Shown: positions 27,088 through 35,851 of the stretch, in pieces
Layout: each line of letters opens with the position of its first letter
Numbering within the stretch: the first letter of the stretch is position 1
Assembly: GCF_001414055.1 (NCBI RefSeq)
Contig: NZ_CP013002.1
Span: 2,790,001 to 2,854,000 of the forward strand
Reading direction: 5' to 3'
Source of the DNA: Caulobacter henricii
Lineage (GTDB): Bacteria > Pseudomonadota > Alphaproteobacteria > Caulobacterales > Caulobacteraceae
DNA length: 64,000 nucleotides
The notes under the pieces: generated by a model
What the model saw: the letters and a program-made list of their open reading frames with translations, nothing else
The model's database searches: none
Told to the model about the DNA's origin: nothing
Made by a program: the position numbers and the translations under genes

Positions 27088-27753
27088 TCAGGGGAACAGG
27101 CGCCGCGTGGTCCAGGCGTCGCCGACCCGGTCATAGACAAGGCGTTCGTGCAGGCGGAAGGGACGGTCACGCCAGAACTCCATGACCTGTGGAACGACGC
27201 GATAGCCTGACCAATGCGGCGGCCTCGGCACCTTGCCGAGACCAAACCTCAGCCCCATCTCGGCCACCCGACGTTCGAGGGCCAGGCGGTCGGGCAGAGG
27301 CCGCGACTGGTCGCTGGCCCAGGCCCCCAACTGGCTGTGGCGCGCGCGGCTGGCGAAATAGGCGTCGGCCTCGGCCTCGCTGACCGACTCGACCAGCCCG
27401 CGGATCCGCACCTGTCGGCGCAGGGACTTCCAGTGGAACAGCAGGGCCGCCTTGGGGTGGGCGTTCAGCTCCACGCCCTTGGCGCTCTCGGTGTTGGTAT
27501 AAAAGACAAAGCCGCGGGCATCGAAGTCCTTGAGCAGAACCATGCGCGAGTCCGGCATGCCCTCGGCGTCGACCGTCGAGACGGTCACCGCATTGGGATC
27601 GTTCGGCTCCTTCTTGCCGGCCTCGGCGAGCCACTCGGCAAACAGCGCGAACGGATCATGCTCCGGCAGCAACGGCAGGGGCTCGGCCTGGGTCACCTGA
27701 CGGACATAGTCATCGTCGCTGGGCGAGGCGGGGATAAGGGCTTCGTCGGTCAT
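27088..27753 (-). CDS. pdxH: Pyridoxamine/pyridoxine 5'-phosphate oxidase
   Basis: From ATG 27753 ([19 protein letters not shown]) the protein has 221 residues, normal for PdxH. FMN and substrate motifs are [39 protein letters not shown], the [14 protein letters not shown] loop, and the C-terminal [16 protein letters not shown] with the His/Arg that close on the product. It makes the vitamin B6 coenzyme PLP. It converges with the TetR gene and is divergent from the J-domain protein. Confidence 0.95.
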   Translation of the reverse strand: MTDEALIPASPSDDDYVRQVTQAEPLPLLPEHDPFALFAEWLAEAGKKEPNDPNAVTVSTVDAEGMPDSRMVLLKDFDARGFVFYTNTESAKGVELNAHPKAALLFHWKSLRRQVRIRGLVESVSEAEADAYFASRARHSQLGAWASDQSRPLPDRLALERRVAEMGLRFGLGKVPRPPHWSGYRVVPQVMEFWRDRPFRLHERLVYDRVGDAWTTRRLFP

Positions 27754-27845
27754 AGGGTGGATATAGGCCTGTGTCGGTGCCGGGACCACCACCTGAAAGT
27801 CTTAACTTAACCCCCCGTTGACCAAGTCCCGGCAGGGTCGCGTCG

Positions 27846-28556
27846 ATGTCCGCGCGTCCCGCCTCTTCCCTGACCCTTTCGGCCGCCCGCGCCCTGCTCG
27901 GCGTGGCCCCTGGTGCCGGTGACCGCGAGCTGCGTGCCGCCTATCGCGAGGCGGCCAAGCGCGCTCACCCTGATCGTCCCGGCGGCGACGCAGCCCTGTT
28001 CCGCGATGTGCTGGCCGCCTATCGCCTGCTGCAGGATCAACCGCCGCCGCGCGAGATCCACTTCCCGCCGGCCTGTACCACGGCCGCAGAAAAACCCGTC
28101 AAACAGGCGATCCTAGAAATCGACGTGGCCACCGCCGTCAGCGGCGGCACCATGGATCTCGCCATCGACGACCGCAAACTGCGCCTGAAGCTCCCGGCCG
28201 GTCTGCGGGTCGACGACAAGGTCAGGGTCGACGGCGTCACCTTCGTGGTCCGGCACACGGGGGCCCGCGAGGCCCTGATCCGCGGTGACGACCTGTGGCT
28301 GACTGGCCGGATCGACAAGCGCGTGCTGGCCGAAGGCGGGCGGGTCGAGGTCGAGACGGTTCTGGGCCCGCGCCTGGCCTGGATTTCGACCAAGGCTGCC
28401 TCACGCGGCCTGGTCCGCCTGCCCGGACAGGGTCTGCCCGCGCGCGGCAGTCATGCGGCCGGCGACCTGTTCCTGCGTCTGGAAGCCGTCAGTTCAGGTG
28501 TGGAAAGTGCCGCCCGCTCCTTGCTCAAGCGGTTCACCGCCGCCTGGGCCGCCTAA
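27846..28556 (+). CDS. J-domain (DnaJ/CbpA-like) protein
   Basis: The 236-residue protein starts with a compact J domain (about 8-65; SAARALLGVAPGAGDRELRA, HPD in AKRAHPDRPGGD) that should stimulate a DnaK partner. The C-terminal region (about 85-215) looks like the DnaJ substrate-binding beta domains (ILEIDVATAVSGGTMDLAI, LRLKLPAGLRVDDKVRVDG, RGLVRLPGQGLPARG). The Gly/Phe linker and the zinc finger of true DnaJ are missing, as in CbpA. It is alone in its transcript. Confidence 0.88.
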   Translation: MSARPASSLTLSAARALLGVAPGAGDRELRAAYREAAKRAHPDRPGGDAALFRDVLAAYRLLQDQPPPREIHFPPACTTAAEKPVKQAILEIDVATAVSGGTMDLAIDDRKLRLKLPAGLRVDDKVRVDGVTFVVRHTGAREALIRGDDLWLTGRIDKRVLAEGGRVEVETVLGPRLAWISTKAASRGLVRLPGQGLPARGSHAAGDLFLRLEAVSSGVESAARSLLKRFTAAWAA

Positions 28557-28631
28557 GACCTTTCCAAGCCCGGGGTTTACCGGCTCTACTTCCTTCCAAT
28601 CCGCCAGAGCGCGGTCTTGAGGGAGGCGACC

Positions 28632-29102
28632 ATGACCTTGGAAGACCTGCGCGCGCGCCGCGAGACTATTGTCCGAGAACACATGGCCGACGAGATCGAC
28701 CATGCGTGGGACAAGGTGCTGGAGACCTTTCCTCACCCCCATTATGAGATCATCGCCACCGGCGCGGTGCATGACGGCCGCGAGGACGTGCAACGCTACT
28801 ACACCAGCTCGCGCGAGACCTTTCCGGATCAGCGCAACACCCTGCTGTCCCTGCGCCACATCGATGACGGCATCGTCGTCGAGTTCATTCTCGAGGGCAC
28901 CCAGAAAGGGCCTCTGGGGCCCCTGCCCGCCACCGGCCGGCCGTTCGCCTGCCAGATGACGGCCTTCTTCCTGTTCGAGGGCGATACACTGGTCTGCGAG
29001 CGGATCTATTCCGACAGCCTGAGCATCATTCGCCAGTTGCTGGGTGGAATGTCGCCCTCCGAGGCTCTAGCCGCGCTGGCGGCTGCGGCGAAGGTCGGCT
29101 GA
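28632..29102 (+). CDS. SnoaL/NTF2-like protein
   Basis: From ATG 28632 (preceded by GGGAGGCG) the protein has 156 residues and the cone-shaped alpha+beta fold of the NTF2/SnoaL group: HAWDKVLETFPHPHYEIIA, GREDVQRYYTSSRETFPDQ, HIDDGIVVEFILEGTQKG, FFLFEGDTLVCERIYSDS. Members act as small isomerases, hydrolases or binding proteins, and in hydroxylation pathways, so function stays open. It precedes the ohr operon but is separated from it by a likely operator region. Confidence 0.8.
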   Translation: MTLEDLRARRETIVREHMADEIDHAWDKVLETFPHPHYEIIATGAVHDGREDVQRYYTSSRETFPDQRNTLLSLRHIDDGIVVEFILEGTQKGPLGPLPATGRPFACQMTAFFLFEGDTLVCERIYSDSLSIIRQLLGGMSPSEALAALAAAAKVG

Positions 29103-29145
29103 ACGGTCAGAGACCAACCCGACTTTGGCCAGTCGGCGAAAATCG

Positions 29146-29197
29146 CATCGCGCGCGATGTATTTCGTATGGCGGCCTTGAATTTATATCGTGCACGA
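29146..29197 (+). promoter_or_regulatory. Two matching palindromes upstream of ohr: candidate OhrR operators
   Basis: CATCGCGCGCGATG (29146-29159) and ATCGTGCACGAT (29186-29197) are perfect palindromes sharing the form ATCG-N4-CGAT, with centres 39 bp apart, in an AT-rich leader 40-90 bp before the ohr start. OhrR is a dimeric MarR protein, so paired palindromes here are the obvious binding-site candidates. Confidence 0.5.
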
Positions 29198-29235
29198 TTA
29201 AATCGTTCACATCATTACTTGCAAGGAGCGACCCC

Positions 29236-29652
29236 ATGAGCACTCTCTATGAAGCCCGCGCTACCGTCGTCGGCGGCCGCGAAGGCCATGTTCGCAGCGA
29301 CGATGGTTTGCTGGATCTGCAGCTGTCCATGCCCAAGGCGCTCGGCGGCAAGGAGACCGGCTCCAATCCCGAGCAGCTGTTCGCGGCCGGCTATGCTGCC
29401 TGTTTCCAGAGCGCCATGGGTCACGTGGCCCGTCAGCAGAAGATCGCCCTGACCGGCTCGCAGGTCACCGGCGTGGTTGGCTTGCTGCCGCAAGAAGTCG
29501 GCTTCAAACTGGAAGTGACCCTGGACGTCGAAACCGAGGGTCTGTCACAAGCTGATGCCGAAGCCCTGGTGGCCACGGCCCACAAGGTCTGCCCCTATTC
29601 GAATGCCACGCGCGGCAATATCGACGTCGCCCTTAACGTAAAGGCCAAATGA
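29236..29652 (+). CDS. ohr: Organic hydroperoxide reductase Ohr (OsmC/Ohr family)
   Basis: The start is ATG 29236, with AAGGAG upstream. The 138-residue protein is a canonical Ohr: LYEARATVVGGREGHVRSDD, NPEQLFAAGYAACFQSAMGH with the peroxidatic C56, and AHKVCPYSNATRGNIDV with the resolving C119. Dimeric Ohr reduces lipid and alkyl hydroperoxides in the cytoplasm using lipoylated proteins as reductant. The downstream regulator gene overlaps by 4 bp, giving an ohr-ohrR operon under its own sensor. Confidence 0.97.
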   Translation: MSTLYEARATVVGGREGHVRSDDGLLDLQLSMPKALGGKETGSNPEQLFAAGYAACFQSAMGHVARQQKIALTGSQVTGVVGLLPQEVGFKLEVTLDVETEGLSQADAEALVATAHKVCPYSNATRGNIDVALNVKAK

Positions 29653-30113
29653 GCCAGTCCCCCAAGAGCGGCCCTGAAGACGCGGCTGTTCAAGCGCCGG
29701 TCGAGGCCCTGCGCCTCGACCGTCAGCTCTGTTTTGCCCTCTATGGCGCAGCAAACCGGATCACGCGGCTCTATCGGCCGCTGCTCGAGGCCCTGGGCCT
29801 GACCTATCCGCAATATCTGGTGATGCTGGCGTTGTGGGAGCATAATCCGCTAACGGTCGGAGCCTTGGGCCAGGCCCTCGATCTGGACTCCAGCACCCTG
29901 ACACCCCTGCTGAAACGGCTTGAGACCGCGCGTCTGATCGCGCGCAGTCGCGATCCTCAGGATGAGCGTCGGGTGATCATCACCCTGACCTCCGAGGGCC
30001 AGGACCTCCGCGAGGCGGCCAGGGCCATTCCCGCACAAATCCTGTGCCGGATCGATCTGCCGCTGGAGACTCTGGCAGCCTTGCGCGACCGGCTCAAAAC
30101 CCTGGCCACCTGA
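29649..30113 (+). CDS. ohrR: MarR-family organic hydroperoxide sensor OhrR
   Basis: The 154-residue MarR repressor carries the redox-sensing C28 in LRLDRQLCFALYGA, the hallmark of OhrR. The winged helix is GALGQALDLDSSTLTPLLKRLE plus the wing RSRDPQDERRVIITLT. A second Cys (AQILCRI) lies near the C terminus and could form the disulfide of two-Cys OhrR proteins. The ATG overlaps the ohr stop. It should repress its own operon until oxidised by organic peroxides. Confidence 0.95.
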   Translation: MSQSPKSGPEDAAVQAPVEALRLDRQLCFALYGAANRITRLYRPLLEALGLTYPQYLVMLALWEHNPLTVGALGQALDLDSSTLTPLLKRLETARLIARSRDPQDERRVIITLTSEGQDLREAARAIPAQILCRIDLPLETLAALRDRLKTLAT

Positions 30114-30167
30114 ACTCGGCCGGATCGACCATCACCGGGCCCGGGCCAGAGTACAGGCCAGAAAAAA

Positions 30168-30188
30168 GGGCGGACACCGGGTCCGCCC
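30168..30188 (-). terminator. Intrinsic terminator after flagellin 1 (may serve ohrR as well)
   Basis: The stem GGGCGGAC / GTCCGCCC with a short loop is followed on the minus strand by TTTTTT. It lies between the converging ohrR and flagellin genes. Confidence 0.8.
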
Positions 30189-30241
30189 CTTTCCAGAACT
30201 TGCGCCTGTGACCCCGAGAGCCCAGGCCGCCGGAAGCGGAT

Positions 30242-31063
30242 CTAGCGGAAGAGACTGAGGATCGACCCGCTGGAGCCGTTGGCGATCGACAGGGCCTGGA
30301 TGCCCAGCTGCTGCTTGGTCTGCAGCGACTGCAGCTTGGCGCTTTCCTTGGCCAGGTCCGCGTCCACCAGATTGCCCACGCCGGCGTCGAGGCTGTCCTG
30401 CAGCTTGCCGACGAAGGTCAGGTGGGTGTCCATGCCCGTTGAGCTGGTACCCAGCGAGGCCAGCTTGTTGGTCGCCGTCTGGAGGGCCGTGGTCACTGTG
30501 GTGATCATGGTCTTGGCCGCCGCGGCCGTCGTAAATGTCGAGCTCGTGCTGAGGCCGATACCGGCCAGAGACAGGGTCTTGGCTGAAACCGTAAACCCTG
30601 AACCATCCTGGTTGGCCAGGAAGGTCAGCTTGGCGGTGGAGCCATCCGAAATGCTGACGCCGTTGAACTTGGCATTGGTGGCGGCCTTGGTCACCTGATC
30701 GCGCAGGGACTCAAAGTCCGCCTTCAGGGCGTCGAAGCTGGACGTGTTCAGAGACGTGTCAGAGGCGGCGAGCGCCTTCTCCTTCATCTTGCCCAGCAGG
30801 TCGGTGATCGTGTCGCCGGCGGCCAGGGCCACATCGATCGTCGACTGGCCGCGTTGCAGTGAATCCTTCACCGAGTTCAGAGACCGGGCAGTCGCCGACT
30901 GGTTCTTCGCCGTGGCCCAGATCGCGCCATTGTCCTTGGCGCTTTCAATCTTCTTGCCGGTGCTGATGCGCTGCTGAACGTTTGCGAGTTCCGAACTTGT
31001 CGTGTTCAGATTCTGCAGCGCGATCAACGCCCCTGAGTTGGTATTGATACTGTTCAAGGCCAA
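30242..31063 (-). CDS. Flagellin (copy 1)
   Basis: The 273-residue flagellin has conserved coiled-coil ends ([38 protein letters not shown]; and, at the C terminus, [20 protein letters not shown] with ILSLFR) and a short variable middle, as in Caulobacter flagellins. It starts at TTG 31061-31063 with AGGAGT 9 bp upstream, unlike its neighbour, which uses ATG. It is nearly identical to copy 2 (31404-32225), a recent tandem duplication. It is exported by the flagellar type III system and assembled into the filament. It has its own leader hairpin and terminator. Which numbered flj gene it corresponds to cannot be told. Confidence 0.95.
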   Translation of the reverse strand: MALNSINTNSGALIALQNLNTTSSELANVQQRISTGKKIESAKDNGAIWATAKNQSATARSLNSVKDSLQRGQSTIDVALAAGDTITDLLGKMKEKALAASDTSLNTSSFDALKADFESLRDQVTKAATNAKFNGVSISDGSTAKLTFLANQDGSGFTVSAKTLSLAGIGLSTSSTFTTAAAAKTMITTVTTALQTATNKLASLGTSSTGMDTHLTFVGKLQDSLDAGVGNLVDADLAKESAKLQSLQTKQQLGIQALSIANGSSGSILSLFR

Positions 31064-31111
31064 AGTGGAATACTCCTATTGAGTTATTCCAGCGTCCCCA
31101 CGGTCGCCGGA

Positions 31112-31124
31112 GGGCATTTTGCCC
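31112..31124 (-). promoter_or_regulatory. Leader hairpin of flagellin 1
   Basis: On the transcript GGGCAAAATGCCC folds into a 5-bp stem 49-61 nt before the start codon. A similar hairpin lies at the same distance before flagellin 2. In Caulobacter, FlbT acts on flagellin mRNA leaders, so this is a candidate target. Confidence 0.45.
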
Positions 31125-31347
31125 ATGGCGAATATATATCTATGTTATTTCGATAACGTTTATAGATAGTTGCAACAACCATAACGCTTCAATGTTGCGT
31201 TTACCGACTAAAAATTCAGCGTAATTCTCAATTAAGATTTCTACAAATTTAAGCTTCTCGAAATTATTGTTCAGAAATTACTAAGACCAAAAGGGCCAGG
31301 CGCATGCTGCTGGAGCGCCAATCCGTGGAGCACAACAGACGAAAAAA
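31125..31347. other. AT-rich promoter region between the two flagellins
   Basis: This is the lowest-GC patch of the window and has no gene. It should contain the promoter of flagellin 1; I could not find a clean sigma-54 TGGC-N6-TTGC element on the minus strand. Confidence 0.4.
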
Positions 31348-31369
31348 GGGCGAGCCCGCAGGCTCGCCC
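31348..31369 (-). terminator. Intrinsic terminator after flagellin 2
   Basis: A GGGCGAGCC / GGCTCGCCC stem with a short loop is followed on the minus strand by TTTTTT. Confidence 0.85.
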
Positions 31370-31403
31370 CAGAACCGACCCTCAGGTCGAATAGGTTTAA
31401 ATC

Positions 31404-32225
31404 TTAGCGGAACAGGCTCAGGATCGACGAGCTCGAAGAGTTCGCGATCGATAGGGCCTGTATGCCCAGCTGTTGCTTGGTCTGCAGGGACTGCAGACGG
31501 GCGCTTTCCTTGGCCAGGTCAGCATCGACCAGGTTGCCCACGCCGGCGTCGAGGCTGTCTTGCAGCTTGCCGACGAAGGTCAGGTGGGTATCCAGGCCGG
31601 TCGAGCTGGTGCCCAGCGACGCCAGCTTGTTGGACGCCGTCTGCAAGGCCGTGGTCACCGTGCCGATCATGGTCTTGGCTGCGGCAGCCGTGGTGAAGGT
31701 AGAGCCTGTGGTCAGGCCGATCCCCGCCAGGGTCAGGGTCTTGGCTGACACGGTAAAGCCCGAGCCATCAGCATTGGCCAGGAAGGTCAGCTTGGCCGTT
31801 GTGCCATCAGCGATGCTGACGCCATTGAACTTGGCGTTCGTGGCAGCCTTGGTCACCTGATCGCGCAGGGACTCAAAGTCCGACTTCAGAGCGTTGAAGC
31901 TGGCGGTGTTGAGCGAGGTGTCGGAAGCGGCCAGGGCCTTTTCCTTCATCTTGCCCAGCAGGTCGGTGATGGTGTCGCCGGCGGCCAGGGCCACATCGAT
32001 GGTCGACTGGCCGCGTTGCAGCGAGTCCTTCACCGAGTTCAGCGAAGACGCGGTTGCCGACTGGTTCTTGGCCGTCGCCCAGATTGCACCATTGTCCTTG
32101 GCGCTGGCCACCTTCTTGCCGGTGGAAATGCGCTGCTGGACGTTCTGGGTCTCCATATTTGTCGCGTTTAGATTTTGCAGCGCGATGAGCGCTCCACTGT
32201 TCGTGTTGATGCTGTTCAGCGCCAT
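31404..32225 (-). CDS. Flagellin (copy 2)
   Basis: The 273-residue flagellin is almost the same as copy 1 over its whole length; changes cluster near residues 20-26 ([13 protein letters not shown] against [13 protein letters not shown]) and in a few central positions. It starts at ATG 32223-32225 with AGGAGT 8 bp upstream and has its own terminator, so each copy is a separate transcription unit that can be tuned separately, as usual in Caulobacter multi-flagellin filaments. Confidence 0.95.
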   Translation of the reverse strand: MALNSINTNSGALIALQNLNATNMETQNVQQRISTGKKVASAKDNGAIWATAKNQSATASSLNSVKDSLQRGQSTIDVALAAGDTITDLLGKMKEKALAASDTSLNTASFNALKSDFESLRDQVTKAATNAKFNGVSIADGTTAKLTFLANADGSGFTVSAKTLTLAGIGLTTGSTFTTAAAAKTMIGTVTTALQTASNKLASLGTSSTGLDTHLTFVGKLQDSLDAGVGNLVDADLAKESARLQSLQTKQQLGIQALSIANSSSSSILSLFR

Positions 32226-32272
32226 TACGACAGACTCCTTTTCAAGGTCTCCGGCCTCATTTTAAGACCGGT

Positions 32273-32285
32273 GGGCGTTTTACCC
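32273..32285 (-). promoter_or_regulatory. Leader hairpin of flagellin 2
   Basis: GGGTAAAACGCCC on the transcript can form a 4-bp stem (with one G-U pair) 48-60 nt before ATG. The position matches that of the flagellin 1 hairpin. Confidence 0.4.
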
Positions 32286-32474
32286 ATCAAGGAGTATCCA
32301 ACAGTCACCTTGAGAATTAGTTTAAAGCCAATTGTCACATGCTTAATACAGGAGCGAGACTAGTTAATATTAACAGAGTCGAGATTTCTATGCTGAAATT
32401 TGGTTAATCATCATCCGCCATGATGGCCGCAACGCTTTGACTCACAAGGATTTTTGAGCGCCGTTAGGATAGAA

Positions 32475-33998
32475 TTAACGAGAATCACACGTCAGGGCGG
32501 GTGCGCGGCAATGCTCGGCAATGAACGCCGCATGGGTCGGAAGCCGCTCCACCACCCGGGCAATATGGCCGCGCATGCCCGCCAGCCGCCGCGCCACGTC
32601 GGCCGGATCGCGGGCATCGGCCATCGGTTCATAGCCCTGGGGCACTATGCCCTGCCCCAGCAAAACCGCGACCCAGCTGGCCTCGGCGAACAGCTCGTCG
32701 TCATAGCGCACGACCTTGCCGCGCGTCCGGAACAGGTCGAGCTTTCGATGCAGGCTGTCGGGCACGGCCATGGCGCGACAGGCCTCCCACAGCGGACCGG
32801 AGCGACCATTGATAAAGTAATGGAGGATGATGAAGTCCCGAATATGCTCCATCTCCAAAATAGACAGGCGATTATATTCAGCGCGGGCGACCGGATCGTC
32901 ATCGCCCAGCGGCAAGAGCGACAACAGCCGGATGATCGCGGTCTGGATCAGGTGAATACTGGTGGATTCCAGCGGCTCCAGGAAACCACTGGCCAGGCCC
33001 AGGGCCACGACATTGCGGTTCCAGAGCTTCTTTCGCCGGCCCGTGACAAAACGCAGGAACCGCGGGTCGGCCTGGGCCGCGCCGTCTAGATTGGCCATCA
33101 GGGTGGCGGCCGCATCGTCGTCACTGATGTGCCGGCTGGAATAGACATAGCCGTTGCCGATCCTGTGCTGCAGCGGAATGCGCCACTGCCAGCCCGCCTC
33201 GCGCGCCGTCGAGCGGGTATAGGGCGTAAAGGCCCCGCCGTTTTCGCAGGGAACCGCCACCGCCCGGTCGCAAGGCAACCAGTGGGTCCAGTCCTCATAG
33301 CCGGTCTTTAGCGCCCCTTCGATCAGCAGGCCGCGAAAGCCCGAGCAGTCGATGAAGAAGTCGCCCTCCACCGTCTCGCCATCCTCCAGCCTGACTCCCG
33401 TGACGTCGCCGCTCTGACCGTTCTGCTGGACCGAGGCGATCTTGCCCTCGATCCGTGTGACTCCCTGGGCTTCGGCCCGTTCCCGCAGGAAGCGCGCATA
33501 GAGGCCGGCGTCGAAATGGAAGGCGTAGGAGAAGGTCGAGAACACCGAGCGCGGTTCATCATCGCCGCGGCTGAACCGCCCCATTCGGGCGGCCACCGCA
33601 GCCACGCAGTAATCGTCCAGCTCACTGGTATCACCCCGCGCCCGCTGACTGAGCCAGTGCTGGTGGAACGACACGCCGTCGATGCTGGCCCCATAGGTGC
33701 CGAAAGGATGCAGATAACGCCGACCTTCGCCCGACCAGCCGTCGAACTCGATGCCGAGCTTGAAACTGCCCTGGCAGGCCTGGAGGAACGCATTCTCGTC
33801 GATGCCCAGCAGATGGTTGAACAGCCGGATCGGCGGCACGGTCGCTTCGCCGACACCGACCGTGCCGATCTCCTCGGATTCAATCAGGGTGACGGGGCCA
33901 TAGGCGCCTTTCAGCAGTTTCGACAACGCAGCAGCGGCCATCCACCCTGCCGTTCCACCACCGACGATGACGACGCGACGCGGCGCATGCTGATTCAT
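32475..33998 (-). CDS. Flavin-dependent tryptophan halogenase family protein
   Basis: The 507-residue protein has the FAD-binding [13 protein letters not shown] (13-25), the active-site Lys K80 in GSFKLGIEF and the halogenase-specific WQWRIP block (WxWxIP, 270-275) that keeps halogenation separate from monooxygenation; [13 protein letters not shown] near residue 350 holds the conserved Glu. All residues for chlorination or bromination of an indole are present. No FADH2-supplying reductase or secondary-metabolite gene is adjacent. In Caulobacter and Xanthomonas such genes often sit beside TonB receptor and sugar utilisation loci, as here (dgo operon divergent), and their true substrate is unknown. 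Confidence 0.88.
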   Translation of the reverse strand: MNQHAPRRVVIVGGGTAGWMAAAALSKLLKGAYGPVTLIESEEIGTVGVGEATVPPIRLFNHLLGIDENAFLQACQGSFKLGIEFDGWSGEGRRYLHPFGTYGASIDGVSFHQHWLSQRARGDTSELDDYCVAAVAARMGRFSRGDDEPRSVFSTFSYAFHFDAGLYARFLRERAEAQGVTRIEGKIASVQQNGQSGDVTGVRLEDGETVEGDFFIDCSGFRGLLIEGALKTGYEDWTHWLPCDRAVAVPCENGGAFTPYTRSTAREAGWQWRIPLQHRIGNGYVYSSRHISDDDAAATLMANLDGAAQADPRFLRFVTGRRKKLWNRNVVALGLASGFLEPLESTSIHLIQTAIIRLLSLLPLGDDDPVARAEYNRLSILEMEHIRDFIILHYFINGRSGPLWEACRAMAVPDSLHRKLDLFRTRGKVVRYDDELFAEASWVAVLLGQGIVPQGYEPMADARDPADVARRLAGMRGHIARVVERLPTHAAFIAEHCRAPALTCDSR

Positions 33999-34196
33999 CT
34001 CTCAAGCTCCCGATCTTCCGCCGCATGAGGGCTGACCTCTGGCGGCGGAGCAAGAAGACCAATCGACTATTTTGCGGGGCCAGGAAGGCTGAGGTCGCTC
34101 GCCGGAGCCCGGGCCGGGTTTGCGGCTATCTGGTTCGTATTATAAATGGATCGGCGAGGCGCTCGAGAGCCAGATCCAGCCAGAGACAGGATGGCC
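33999..34196. promoter_or_regulatory. Divergent region between halogenase and dgo operon
   Basis: The region includes an AT-rich patch with TATTATAAAT at about 34137-34147, a possible -10 region for the rightward operon. No clear operator palindrome was found. Confidence 0.35.
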
Positions 34197-34268
34197 ATGA
34201 GCGAAGACAAGCCCGGCAAGGCCCGCCTGCGTGACATCGCCGGACCTGTAAAGCGCGAGTCTCCTTGA
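34197..34268 (+). pseudogene. Truncated start of a LacI-type regulator, overlapping dgoK
   Basis: ATG 34197, with a fair ribosome-binding site, opens a 23-codon ORF whose residues GKARLRDIAG resemble the first helix of a LacI-family HTH (RLxDIA). It then leaves that pattern and ends at a TGA that overlaps the dgoK ATG (TGATG). This looks like an internal deletion that removed nearly all of a regulator while keeping coupling to dgoK. A leader peptide is the alternative. Confidence 0.4.
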
Positions 34269-35200
34269 TGGACCCCTCGATCACGATCTTTGGCGACTGG
34301 GGCTCCTCGCGCCTGCGCCTGTATCTACGGCAGGGCAAGAGCGTGCTCGACCGTCGTGACGGTCCCGGCATCGGGGCCCTGAGGAGCAGCCCGGAAAGGA
34401 CCTTTCTCGATCTGGTCGGCGACTGGCGGGAAGCGCGTCCAGCCGGTGCCATGCTCTGCGGTGTGGTCGGCTCCCGGATGGGCTGGGTCGAGGCCCCCTA
34501 TGCCCCCTGCCCCGGCAGAGCGAATGACCTTCGCGAACGGATCCTGACGATCGAGGCCGAGGGCCTGCCGGTATCGATCATTCCCGGCCTGTCCTGCATC
34601 AATCCCCTGGGCAGCCCCGACGTGATGCGTGGGGAGGAAACCCAGATTCTCGGGGCCCTGGCCCTGGATCCGGCGCTTAGGCATGGCCGCCATCTGCTGG
34701 TCCTGCCCGGAACCCACTGCAAGTGGACCCTCGTCGAAGACGGCGCGGTCGTACGCTTCCTGACCGCCCCGGTCGGCGAGACCTTCGCCCTGCTGCGCCA
34801 GTATTCGAGCCTGGCCGCGGGCGTCGCCGCCGAGGTGCAGGGCTCACAGGCGGGCTTTGCGATGGGCCTGGCCCGGATCATCGAGCACGGCCCGGCCCTG
34901 CTGCCACATCTGCTGTTTGAGACCCGCAGCCGGCAGTTGCTGGAGAGCCTGCCGCCGGACGATGCGATGGGCTTTCTGTCGGGCCTGCTGATCGGGGCCG
35001 ATGCGGCGGCGGCCCGCACCTGGTTCGGCGACCTGGTCCAGGTGACCCTGGTCGGTGCGCCGGGCCTGAACCGGTTCTACGGCCAGGCCATCGCCAGCCT
35101 GGGCGGCCAGACGACCGCGATCGACGGCGAGGCCGCCGTCCTGGCCGGATTGACAACGCTGTCTTTTCCAAAGAACAATGATTTCCATGTCCTCGCCTGA
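34268..35200 (+). CDS. dgoK: 2-keto-3-deoxygalactonate kinase
   Basis: The 310-residue kinase has family motifs ITIFGDWGSSRLRLYL (phosphate loop), MLCGVVGSRMGWVEAPY, VMRGEETQILGAL and LVLPGTHCKWTLVEDG. It phosphorylates 2-keto-3-deoxygalactonate for the De Ley-Doudoroff galactose/galactonate pathway. The start is ATG 34268, coupled to the preceding short ORF; TTG 34265 is less likely. It overlaps dgoA by 23 bp, and a symporter follows, so these three form an operon. Confidence 0.93.
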   Translation: MDPSITIFGDWGSSRLRLYLRQGKSVLDRRDGPGIGALRSSPERTFLDLVGDWREARPAGAMLCGVVGSRMGWVEAPYAPCPGRANDLRERILTIEAEGLPVSIIPGLSCINPLGSPDVMRGEETQILGALALDPALRHGRHLLVLPGTHCKWTLVEDGAVVRFLTAPVGETFALLRQYSSLAAGVAAEVQGSQAGFAMGLARIIEHGPALLPHLLFETRSRQLLESLPPDDAMGFLSGLLIGADAAAARTWFGDLVQVTLVGAPGLNRFYGQAIASLGGQTTAIDGEAAVLAGLTTLSFPKNNDFHVLA

Positions 35201-35816
35201 GCCCGTTCCGACACCGCTGCCGCCGATCGTGGCGATCCTTCGCGGAGTCAGGCCTGACGAGGTCTTGGACATCGCCGCGGCCCTGGTCGAGGCCGGAATC
35301 CGGGCCATTGAGGTGCCTTTGAACTCGCCCGACCCGCTGGAGAGCATCGGGCGACTGTGCACGGCCTATGGCGACATCGCCCTGTGCGGTGCAGGCACCG
35401 TTCTGTCGGCCCACGCCGTCGATCAGGTGGCTGCGGTGGGTGGCCGGCTCATTGTCACGCCCAATACCGACCCGGACGTCATAGGCCGCGCCATTGGCCT
35501 GGGCCTGACCGTCATGCCGGGCTTTGCCACACCGACCGAGGCCCTTGCGGCGGTAAAGGCCGGGGCGACGGCCCTGAAGCTCTTCCCGGCCGGAACCTTC
35601 GGGCCCGGCCACCTCAAGGCGGTCAGGGACGTCCTGCCTCGGGACGTGCGGGTCTATGCCGTCGGTGGTGTGGGTGTGGCCAATCTCGAACCCTGGCGTG
35701 CCGCCGGCGTCGCCGGAATCGGCGTCGGGGGAGACCTCTATCGGCCCGGCGCCTCGGCCCAGGAGGTTGGCGCCAAGGCTGCCGCCCTGGTCGCGGCCTG
35801 GAACGCCCAAGCCTAG
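35178..35816 (+). CDS. dgoA: 2-keto-3-deoxy-6-phosphogalactonate aldolase
   Basis: The 212-residue class I aldolase has the KDPG/KDPGal fold: VAILRGVRPDEVLDIAAALV, E45 in IRAIEVPLNSPDP, GAGTVLSAHAV, TPNTDP, and the Schiff-base K134 in ATALKLFPAGTFGPGHLK. It splits the product of DgoK into pyruvate and glyceraldehyde 3-phosphate. The start overlaps the dgoK end (ATG 35178, or ATG 35187), so translation is coupled. Confidence 0.94.
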   Translation: MISMSSPEPVPTPLPPIVAILRGVRPDEVLDIAAALVEAGIRAIEVPLNSPDPLESIGRLCTAYGDIALCGAGTVLSAHAVDQVAAVGGRLIVTPNTDPDVIGRAIGLGLTVMPGFATPTEALAAVKAGATALKLFPAGTFGPGHLKAVRDVLPRDVRVYAVGGVGVANLEPWRAAGVAGIGVGGDLYRPGASAQEVGAKAAALVAAWNAQA

Positions 35817-35851
35817 TCCATCAGAACAGTCGTCCTCGGGGGAGGAACCAC

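Noticed and set aside
31064..31347. Sigma-54 flagellar promoter
   Set aside because: I looked for TGGC-N6-TTGC on the minus strand before both flagellins and found no convincing match.
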